DNA of 8,559 nucleotides, taken from assembly GCA_045577675.1 (NCBI GenBank), contig JAZNIV010000013.1, forward strand, positions 1-8,559, given 5' to 3'. The translations under genes and the position numbers were made by a program. Below the pieces are notes generated by a model, which was not told the DNA's origin, searched no databases, and worked only from the letters and a program-made list of their open reading frames with translations. Positions 1-5,213 of the stretch are shown here, one piece after another (position 1 is the first letter of the stretch; every line of letters starts with the position of its first letter). Source of the stretch: UBA1738 sp045577675 (GTDB lineage: Bacteria > Bacillota > Clostridia > UBA1381).

Positions 1-2
1 TA

Positions 3-349
3 TGGTGGAGATGACGGGAGTTGAACCCGTGTCCGAAAACATATTCACCCCGGCATCTACGAGTGTAGATTGTGTTATTAGATTCCCCTCACATATTCCT
101 CACAATCAAGTTATATGCTACGGTAGTTTTTAATTCCTGACCGTCCCCAAAACAAAAGACGGTTCATGTGCACCACTAATCGACGCCTTGTTCCCTGCCG
201 TGGTAATCAGGGTAAGACGGCCGCCGAAATTAGGCAGCGTAAGCTAAATTTTTGTTAGCGTTTATTTTTAAAAATTGGACAGTTTCAGTGTTATCCGGCA
301 CTACTCGCTTCCGAAGCTTCAACATCCCCGTCGAAGCCGTTGCATCCCC
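3..349 (-). ncRNA. ssrA: tmRNA (transfer-messenger RNA)
   Basis: One-piece tmRNA, which rescues ribosomes stalled on broken mRNA and tags the nascent chain for proteolysis. On the minus strand it starts GGGGAUG (349-343) and ends CAUCUCC-A-CCA (14-3). These ends form a 7-bp acceptor stem with a G3-U70 wobble, the alanine identity element of AlaRS, and the CCA is encoded. The T arm (ACGGG / UUCAACU / CCCGU) lies just inside the 3' end, and the 5' domain carries the typical GGCUUCGACGGGG block. A tag reading frame is at 230-259. Between the tag and the tRNA-like end there are stem candidates, for example CCGTC 141-145 with GACGG 158-162, fitting one of the usual pseudoknots. At 347 nt the length is normal. 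The 5' boundary is set by the acceptor pairing. Any terminator lies outside the window. Identification is secure; only the pseudoknot assignment is tentative. Confidence 0.96.
230..259 (-). other. tmRNA proteolysis-tag reading frame
   Basis: The mRNA-like part of the tmRNA reads GCT AAC AAA AAT TTA GCT TAC GCT GCC TAA, giving the tag ANKNLAYAA. The resume codon is taken as the GCT at 259-257 because the preceding UAAAC resembles the context in other Firmicutes tmRNAs. If the codon before it (AAC) were used, the tag would gain an N-terminal Asn. The tag ends in AYAA where most bacterial tags end in ALAA; the terminal AA needed by ClpXP-type proteases is kept. Confidence 0.88.
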
Positions 350-362
350 ATATTGTGTTTAC

Positions 363-391
363 ATTATAACACAGCTTACATAGAAAATCAA
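363..391 (-). promoter_or_regulatory. ssrA promoter
   Basis: On the minus strand TTGATT (391-386) and TATAAT (368-363) are separated by exactly 17 bases, and a TG one base upstream of the -10 gives an extended -10. The -10 ends 13 bases before the mature tmRNA 5' end, so a short 5' leader, presumably removed by RNase P, is expected. The -35 box contains the stop codon of the upstream exonuclease gene (390-388). Confidence 0.8.
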
Positions 392-1005
392 ACAAATTTT
401 CGAGTTACATTATTTTTCCGTTTATTTTTTCTGCAAGGCTCAACATATCCCGGAAAAACCCTTCCAATACCTATATCGAATTTATCAACAAGCTCCTCTT
501 TTGAGTTTATCCCAAAATCCTCTAAAATATGCACCAAAACCATCGCACAAGCATATGCATCGTCGCAGGCTGTGTGATGTGAAAAGTCAATTCCAAGTGC
601 ATCACCAAGAAAATTCAATTTATGGCTCACCAAATCTGGATAAGCCTTTTGTGACAGCTTAACAGTGCACAAATACTCAAATTCCGGAAGTAGAATTCCG
701 AAGCTGTCAAGAGTTTTTGTAAGTGCACCAACATCAAAAGACGCATTATGAGCAATCACCAGCTTATTCTGAAGATATGGTTTAACCTCTTGCCAATACT
801 TATCAAATGTAGGTTTATTATACACCATTTCCGGCGTAATTCCGTGAATGGCAATGTTGTAATCATTAAACTCAAACGGTACCGGCTTTATTAAAATTTC
901 CTTTACTTCCTTAACCCTGTTATCCTCTACAACGCAAATGCCCATACTGCACACACTTGTCCACTTTGAGGTAGCTGTTTCAAAATCAATTGCAACGAAA
1001 TCCAT
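388..1005 (-). CDS. DnaQ-like (DEDDh) 3'-5' exonuclease
   Basis: A 205-residue single-domain exonuclease of the DNA polymerase III epsilon / RNase T fold. It is expected to use two metal ions to remove nucleotides from 3' ends in the cytoplasm. The catalytic motifs are all visible: Exo I with D7 and E9 (VAIDFET), Exo II with D91 (HNASFDVGAL), and Exo III with H144 and D149 (HTACDDA), so it is a DEDDh enzyme and should be active. It lacks BRCT, helicase or polymerase parts and ends in a basic tail (about residues 191-205). The ATG at 1005-1003 is preceded by CGGAGA five to six bases upstream. The gene reads alone from its own promoter and ends 38 bases before ssrA. The exact role (replication proofreading, repair or RNA trimming) cannot be told from the sequence; many Clostridia encode several such stand-alone copies besides the PolC exonuclease. 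Confidence 0.9.
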   Translation of the reverse strand: MDFVAIDFETATSKWTSVCSMGICVVEDNRVKEVKEILIKPVPFEFNDYNIAIHGITPEMVYNKPTFDKYWQEVKPYLQNKLVIAHNASFDVGALTKTLDSFGILLPEFEYLCTVKLSQKAYPDLVSHKLNFLGDALGIDFSHHTACDDAYACAMVLVHILEDFGINSKEELVDKFDIGIGRVFPGYVEPCRKNKRKNNVTRKFV

Positions 1006-1020
1006 TGTTTTCTCCGTAAT

Positions 1021-1056
1021 GTGAATTTTATACGTATAATTTTATACCAAATTCAC
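1021..1056. repeat. Inverted repeat over the exonuclease promoter
   Basis: GTGAATTT (1021-1028) and AAATTCAC (1049-1056) are perfect 8-base inverted arms, 20 bases apart. TATA steps continue inside each arm with a two-base offset. The repeat covers the -10 and likely start site of the minus-strand exonuclease promoter. It could be an operator or merely a weak hairpin in the leader; there is no T tract to suggest a terminator. Confidence 0.45.
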
Positions 1057-1067
1057 TTCAAAGTCAA
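1039..1067 (-). promoter_or_regulatory. Promoter of the DnaQ-like exonuclease gene
   Basis: On the minus strand TTGACT (1067-1062) lies 17 bases from TAAAAT (1044-1039), which is embedded in TATAAAAT. It is correctly placed for a short leader before the ATG at 1005. The -10 lies inside the inverted repeat at 1021-1056, so a protein bound there would block this promoter. Confidence 0.65.
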
Positions 1068-1085
1068 TAAAACAGCATTAATTAA

Positions 1086-1114
1086 TTGCAATGTTAGCAT
1101 TTTTATGATATACT
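1086..1114 (+). promoter_or_regulatory. Promoter of the TSCPD gene
   Basis: TTGCAA (1086-1091) and TATACT (1109-1114) are separated by exactly 17 bases, with TG at 1106-1107 making an extended -10. A ribosome binding site GGAGG follows at 1131-1135, ten bases before the ATG at 1146. The start site should fall near 1121. This promoter is divergent from the exonuclease promoter; their -35 boxes are about 18 bases apart. Confidence 0.8.
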
Positions 1115-1145
1115 TAATAAAACAACTTATGGAGGTAATGATTTT

Positions 1146-1403
1146 ATGGGCAGATTTTCATATACACCGCATGGTGTATGCTCGGCACAGATTGATTTTG
1201 AAATAGATGGCGACATAGTTAAAAACATTCAATTTACACGCGGCTGCAACGGAAACACGCAAGGTGTTGCAAAGCTTGCCGAAGGAATGAAGGTAACTGA
1301 TGTTATAGAGCGTCTTAAAGGGCTTAACTGCAACGGCAGAGGCACAAGCTGTCCTGACCAGTTAGCACGTGCTTTAGAACTTGCATTAGAAGAAATGGAA
1401 TAA
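1146..1403 (+). CDS. TSCPD domain protein, four-cysteine small type
   Basis: An 85-residue protein of the small TSCPD family (the TIGR03905-type four-cysteine proteins). The name motif TSCPD is at residues 67-71, and the four conserved cysteines are C12, C34, C62 and C69, a set likely to bind a metal. The TSCPD domain also occurs at the C-terminus of adenosylcobalamin-dependent ribonucleotide reductases, but here it stands alone and its biochemical role is unknown. The start at 1146 is supported by GGAGG at 1131-1135; an ATG at 1138 lies in another frame. It is read from its own promoter and followed by a hairpin at 1408-1445, so it is mostly a single-gene unit. Length and cysteine pattern are normal for the family. 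Confidence 0.9.
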   Translation: MGRFSYTPHGVCSAQIDFEIDGDIVKNIQFTRGCNGNTQGVAKLAEGMKVTDVIERLKGLNCNGRGTSCPDQLARALELALEEME

Positions 1404-1426
1404 TCACAAAACACCTCTCATATACA
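1398..1426 (+). promoter_or_regulatory. Possible sporulation (sigma-E-like) promoter for the GerMN gene
   Basis: GAATAAT (1398-1404), 14 bases, then CATATACA (1419-1426) resembles the Bacillus sigma-E pattern of a KMATATT -35 and CATACANT -10 at 14-base spacing. The -35 has one mismatch and the -10 two. Transcription would start near 1433-1434, after the 5' arm of the hairpin and just before the Shine-Dalgarno, so that site would be left free. It is attractive because the downstream product is GerMN-like, but the match is imperfect in an A/T-rich region. Confidence 0.3.
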
Positions 1427-1445
1427 TAATACAAGAGGTGTTTTT
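1408..1445 (+). terminator. Hairpin terminator after the TSCPD gene, containing the next ribosome binding site
   Basis: The arms AAAACACCTCT (1408-1418) and AGAGGTGTTTT (1434-1444) pair perfectly over 11 bp around a 15-base A/T-rich loop, and the run of T goes to 1445. It fits an intrinsic terminator with a short U tract. The 3' arm AGAGGTG (1434-1440) is also the only good Shine-Dalgarno sequence for the ATG at 1449, so a read-through transcript would have that site paired. Confidence 0.75.
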
Positions 1446-1448
1446 ATT

Positions 1449-1943
1449 ATGAAAAAAATTTTTGTCTTATTCTGTCTGTCCTTGTCGGCAATTGTATTTT
1501 TTTCCGACGGCATGGGACAAGCTGTTAATGTAACCGAGCCGGCACAGATTTATTATGTTGACAGGCGGCTCCACCGTCTTATTCCTGTTGACTACATATC
1601 AAAAGCTTCAACCCCCAAAAAAATTGCCCGGGAAATAACAGAAAATATCATTATAGGAAAAAGCGATAACAGCGAAATTCTTCAGCTTATTCCACAAATA
1701 GAAAACAGCATCAAGGTAAATGTCAGAAAAAATACAGCTTTTGTCGACCTGTCCCCCGAGCTTTCCGAAAAAATTGTGAAAAACCCTGAAACGGAGCGTC
1801 TTATAGTTTATCAGCTTGTAAATTCTCTTACTTCCGTTGATGGTATAAATACCGTACAATTCACAATTGGCAGCAAGACAAAACGTGACTTTCTCGGATT
1901 TTTGGATATGCGTGAAATTTTTACTCCTGATTATGATATTTAG
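1449..1943 (+). CDS. Secreted GerMN-domain protein
   Basis: A 164-residue protein with a signal peptide (K2-K3, hydrophobic core about residues 4-18, likely cleavage near residue 25) followed by one GerMN domain (about residues 30-150). Characteristic stretches are IYYVD at 34-38, the TPKKIAREI helix at 55-63, NTAFVDLS at 95-102, LIVYQLVNSLT at 118-128 and GINTVQFTIGS at 132-142. GerMN domains occur in the spore germination protein GerM and in lipoproteins of spore formers. They are thought to act outside the membrane, in assembly of the spore envelope. This copy has no lipobox cysteine at the cleavage site, so it is probably released or held by an uncleaved signal anchor, and it has one domain where GerM has two. 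The ATG at 1449 is eight bases after AGAGGTG. It ends in TAG (1941-1943). The germination or sporulation role is inferred from the family only. Confidence 0.85.
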   Translation: MKKIFVLFCLSLSAIVFFSDGMGQAVNVTEPAQIYYVDRRLHRLIPVDYISKASTPKKIAREITENIIIGKSDNSEILQLIPQIENSIKVNVRKNTAFVDLSPELSEKIVKNPETERLIVYQLVNSLTSVDGINTVQFTIGSKTKRDFLGFLDMREIFTPDYDI

Positions 1944-1977
1944 CTGATAAAAAATTCCTATAAATGAAATATTAATA

Positions 1978-2006
1978 TTGAATTATCCTTGCTTTTATGT
2001 TATACT
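1978..2006 (+). promoter_or_regulatory. Promoter of the lectin gene
   Basis: TTGAAT (1978-1983) and TATACT (2001-2006) are exactly 17 bases apart, with TG at 1998-1999 giving an extended -10. The 12-base palindrome AATATTAATATT (1968-1979) touches the -35 box. The expected leader is about 55 bases. No convincing terminator for the preceding GerMN gene is seen between 1944 and 1977. Confidence 0.72.
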
Positions 2007-2068
2007 TAATGCAGATTTCTCTCAAAATCGATTGAAGCTTTACAAGTTTACGAAAGCGAGTACAACAA

Positions 2069-3361
2069 ATGAAAAAATTTGTTCTTACCCTTTTAATATC
2101 GCTGACGTTCGTACTTTCGATTATCCCCTATGCTGCAATTGCTGAAATTACCGGAAAATACAATGGACATATCTATACCATAATTAATTGGAATATGAGT
2201 TGGGATGATGCGAGGAATTATTGTGAGTCACAGGGCGGTCATCTTGCGACGATCACCTCACCTGACGAGCAGGCATTTATTGAGTCGCTCAACTCCCTGA
2301 ACAAGAAGCTTTGGATAGGTGGTTATCGTGACGATGATTTTATATGGCATTGGGTAACCGGGGAGCCATGGAAATATTCAAATTAGGCCAGTGGCGAGCC
2401 AAACAATTCGACCAACGTCATATCCAACGAACGATGTGTTTCGGTATGGCCGAAGCAATGGAATGATTTGAATAATCTTTCAAACGAGCAGAGCGGCTTT
2501 ATATGCGAATGGGAAAGCAATCACGAGCTTCGGGACATCTCTCTCAGCTCGGATTCTGCTTCTTTGACATCTGCAATAACATCTACTTCCGACAGCACCT
2601 TATTTACTGCTTTTTATGACAAGTATGATACTCTTATTGCAGTAAAACAATCGCCGGTTAGCGGAGCAGCTTCGGAGCAGACCGTTACAGTTCCTGTCGC
2701 GGAGAATGAAAAAGGCTTCTCATACGTTAAGGCATTTCTTTGGAACAAGGCTTTCTCACCCCTTTGTCCAAGCCGTATTCTCATCAAGGCAGATAGAAAT
2801 AACTGGACGTACAAGCGTGCCGCATTGTATGACGAAGAAGCACAGCACTATGTTCTGACACCCGACTATACCGCGTGGACTGCCGGAGCAATCTGGTTTA
2901 ATACAAGACTGTATGACGATTTTACGATAGAACTTGATTACTATACAGGTACTACAAACAGAAATCTAAACGGCGGCGACGGTCTTGCTGTTGCCTTTTA
3001 CGCAAACCCGACAACCGAACCTCAAGACGGCGGCGGGTTTGGCTTTACAGGCTGTGGTGGATATGGTATAGAGCTGGACACTTGGGTACACTCATTTGAT
3101 CCTCAGTATTTACATATCGGATTGATTAAAAATGACATACTAGATCACTTGGCTTATTCACAGATTGCAGAAGTAGAGGATGAAAAATGGCATCATTTAA
3201 AAGTTGTCGTAAAGGATTTGCTCTGTTATGCTTATGTTGATGGCAACTTGAAAATAACTCAAGCTGTTAGTAAAACCGAATACGGCGGACTTGCAATTTC
3301 TGCTTCAACAGGCGATGCAGAAAATCTTCACTCAGTTAAAAATATATATATTTCATACTAA
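2069..3361 (+). pseudogene. Secreted C-type lectin / L-type lectin-like protein gene, interrupted by an in-frame amber codon
   Basis: One frame of 430 codons broken only by TAG at 2384-2386 (codon 106). Residues 1-25 are a signal peptide. Residues 29-149 are a C-type lectin domain: WDDARNYC (C52), GGHLATITS, LWIGG, then after the amber GEPNN with an EPN mannose-type motif (110-112), C123, WND (131-133) and FICEW (C146). About 150-240 is a Ser/Thr-rich linker and a beta domain with YVKAFLWN (219-226), as in many clostridial surface proteins. About 245-430 is L-type-lectin-like (DGLAVAFY 304-311, GIELDTW 333-339, DPQYLHIG 344-351). The family has Trp at the amber position (NWASGEPNN), so TGG to TAG is the simplest cause. 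The 105-residue product lacks the sugar site. Only a weak Shine-Dalgarno (AAAGCGAG, 2053-2060) is seen. Downstream Leu TTG 2468 is not a credible start. It may be a recent pseudogene, a base error or a read-through product. Confidence 0.8.
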
Positions 3362-3392
3362 ATAAACTTAACAAAAGAAAGGCTGATGAATT

Positions 3393-4424
3393 ATGATTAC
3401 AAAAAAGGAATTTGGAAAAACAGAAAACGGAAGCGTTATTTCTTTCACCCTTGACAACGGCAACGGGCTTTCTGCAGAAATTTTAAATCTTGGCGGCATT
3501 ATCAGGCGTCTTGTTTTTAACGGCACAGATGTTGTTTTAGGAAGAGAGGATGTTGACGCGTATGTAAATGGCAACGGCTATTTCGGTGCATTAATAGGCA
3601 GAAACTCAAACAGAATTGAAAACAGTGAATTTGAGCTTAACGGAAAAACATATAAGCTTGCAGTTAATGACCATGAGGTGAACAATCTGCATGGTGGATT
3701 AAAGGGCTTTAACTCAAAAATCTGGACTGCGGAAATTATTGATAAAGAAGAACCGCAGCTCGTTCTTTCGACAGTTTCACCTGACGGAGAGGAAGGTTTC
3801 CCGGGAAATGTTAACGTAAAGGTTACATATACTCTTACAAAAGATAACTCAATTAAAATACACTACGAAGGCACCACCGATGCCGATACCGTTCTTAATA
3901 TGACAAACCATAGCTATTTTAACCTGAATGGTCATAATAGCGGAAATATTAAAAATCACACGCTAACCCTTGATTGCAGCTTCTATACTCCAAATACCGA
4001 AATCTGCGTACCTTACGGCGAGGTTCTTTCAGTTTCGGGCACGCCTTTTGATTTCACCAAAGGAAAAGTAGTAGGAGAGGAAATTGAAAGCGATTATCCA
4101 CAGCTTAAAATGTTTAAGGGCTATGACCACAACCTTGTTATAAACGGCACAGGCTACAGAAAATTTGCCGAGCTTACAGGTGATATAACAGGAATAACTA
4201 TGGAAGCATATACCGACCTTCCTGCTGTTCAGCTTTATACCGGAAACTACACCGAAGCTGATACTCCATGCAAGGACGGAGCAGAATATCAGATGTATCA
4301 GGCTCTTTGCCTTGAGACACAGGTTTTCCCAAATGCTCTTAAATACTCACACTTCCCTTCACCGATACTCAAAAAAGGTGAAAAATATGATACAACGACA
4401 GAATACAAATTTACTATAAAATAA
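3393..4424 (+). CDS. galM: Galactose mutarotase (aldose 1-epimerase)
   Basis: A 343-residue cytoplasmic enzyme that interconverts alpha and beta anomers of galactose and other aldoses, feeding the Leloir pathway. Family landmarks are GRNSNRI (69-75), NNLHGG with H100, TNHSYFNL with the catalytic acid H173, GYDHN with D245, and CLETQ with the catalytic base E308. All key residues are present and the length is normal. The ATG at 3393 follows AAAGG (3378-3382) by ten bases. The gene starts 31 bases after the lectin gene with no terminator between, and ends 14 bases before proB, so it probably shares a transcript with one or both sides. Pairing with proline genes is not functionally obvious; no gal kinase or transferase is in view. 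Sugars other than galactose are possible substrates. Confidence 0.95.
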   Translation: MITKKEFGKTENGSVISFTLDNGNGLSAEILNLGGIIRRLVFNGTDVVLGREDVDAYVNGNGYFGALIGRNSNRIENSEFELNGKTYKLAVNDHEVNNLHGGLKGFNSKIWTAEIIDKEEPQLVLSTVSPDGEEGFPGNVNVKVTYTLTKDNSIKIHYEGTTDADTVLNMTNHSYFNLNGHNSGNIKNHTLTLDCSFYTPNTEICVPYGEVLSVSGTPFDFTKGKVVGEEIESDYPQLKMFKGYDHNLVINGTGYRKFAELTGDITGITMEAYTDLPAVQLYTGNYTEADTPCKDGAEYQMYQALCLETQVFPNALKYSHFPSPILKKGEKYDTTTEYKFTIK

Positions 4425-4438
4425 TAGGAGATACAAGA

Positions 4439-5209
4439 ATGCGAATTGTAGTAAAAGTCGGGACCTCAACCCTTGCACATAAAACCGGAAATTTAAATAT
4501 CCGCAGGGTTGAGCAGCTTTGTAAGGTTTTAAGCGATTTAAAAAACAGCGGTCATGAAATAATTTTGGTTTCCTCAGGTGCTATAGGAATGGGGGCAGGT
4601 AAGCTTTGCCTGCCGGGAAGACCTAATGACATTCCAACAAAACAGGCTGCAGCCGCCGTTGGTCAATGTGAGCTTATGTATACATACGACAAGCTGTTTT
4701 CAGAGTATAACCATACTGTTGCTCAGATATTAATTGTCGGTCTTGACATCGAAAATGAAGAACGTAACCGCAACTTTAAAAACACACTTTTCCGTCTTTT
4801 AGAGCTTGGCGTACTTCCAATCGTAAATGAAAACGATACTGTATCAACTGCAGAAATAGAAATTGGCGATAACGATACACTATCTGCTATTGTAGCATCT
4901 AACGTTCAGGCGGATATGCTTATTCTTCTTTCAGATATAGACGGGCTATACACTGCCGACCCGCATAAAGATAAAAATGCAAGGTTAATTGAGGTTGTTG
5001 AGGATATTACTCCTGAAATCTTTGCAATTGCCGGCGGAAAAGGATCTACCTTGGGAACAGGCGGTATGTCCACAAAAATCAAAGCGGCACAGATGTCAAC
5101 CTCAAACGGTATAGATATGATTATCGCAAACGGAGAAAATCCCGACATTTTATATGATATAGTTGAGAATAAACCTGCCGGAACAAAATTTATGTCTAAA
5201 AGGAAGTAA
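4439..5209 (+). CDS. proB: Glutamate 5-kinase, short form without PUA domain
   Basis: Catalyses ATP-dependent phosphorylation of L-glutamate to glutamyl 5-phosphate, the first and usually proline-inhibited step of proline synthesis. The 256 residues cover just the amino-acid kinase domain: KVGTST (6-11, phosphate-binding lysine K6), VSSGAIG (44-50), NENDT (130-134), GDNDTLSA (143-150), LSDIDGLY (164-171) and GTGGMSTKI (206-214). The C-terminal PUA domain of the roughly 367-residue E. coli enzyme is absent. Short PUA-less forms are known in Firmicutes, so this is not read as a truncation. The ATG at 4439 is eight bases after AGGAG (4426-4430). The gene is followed after four bases by proA, whose ribosome binding site lies in the last codons of proB, which suggests translational coupling. 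Confidence 0.96.
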   Translation: MRIVVKVGTSTLAHKTGNLNIRRVEQLCKVLSDLKNSGHEIILVSSGAIGMGAGKLCLPGRPNDIPTKQAAAAVGQCELMYTYDKLFSEYNHTVAQILIVGLDIENEERNRNFKNTLFRLLELGVLPIVNENDTVSTAEIEIGDNDTLSAIVASNVQADMLILLSDIDGLYTADPHKDKNARLIEVVEDITPEIFAIAGGKGSTLGTGGMSTKIKAAQMSTSNGIDMIIANGENPDILYDIVENKPAGTKFMSKRK

Positions 5210-5213
5210 GCCT

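Noticed and set aside
275..577. Open frame on the plus strand across the ssrA 5' part and the exonuclease 3' end
   Set aside because: It lies antisense to a certain tmRNA and a certain coding gene, has no ribosome binding site and no family resemblance.
1021..1206. Open frame starting before the TSCPD gene
   Set aside because: It starts upstream of the TSCPD promoter, has no ribosome binding site, and overlaps the TSCPD gene in another frame.
1968..1979. Palindrome AATATTAATATT as an operator
   Set aside because: It is a perfect 12-base palindrome next to the lectin -35, but made only of A and T in an A/T-rich spacer, so it may easily be chance.
2384..2386. Genome-wide reassignment of TAG to an amino acid
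   Set aside because: proA and the GerMN gene both end in TAG at family-consistent ends, so TAG acts as a normal stop here.
2468..3361. Separate gene for the second half of the lectin, starting at TTG 2468
   Set aside because: The TTG is a normal Leu codon inside the C-type lectin domain (WNDLNN), has no ribosome binding site, and the domain continues from the upstream part in the same frame.
3300..3392. A separate vegetative promoter directly before galM
   Set aside because: The A/T-rich stretch near 3340-3360 offers TATA-like strings but no -35 box at suitable spacing that I could defend.
5163..5213. Longer proA start inside proB
   Set aside because: The added residues do not match the ProA family, and a good ribosome binding site precedes ATG 5214.
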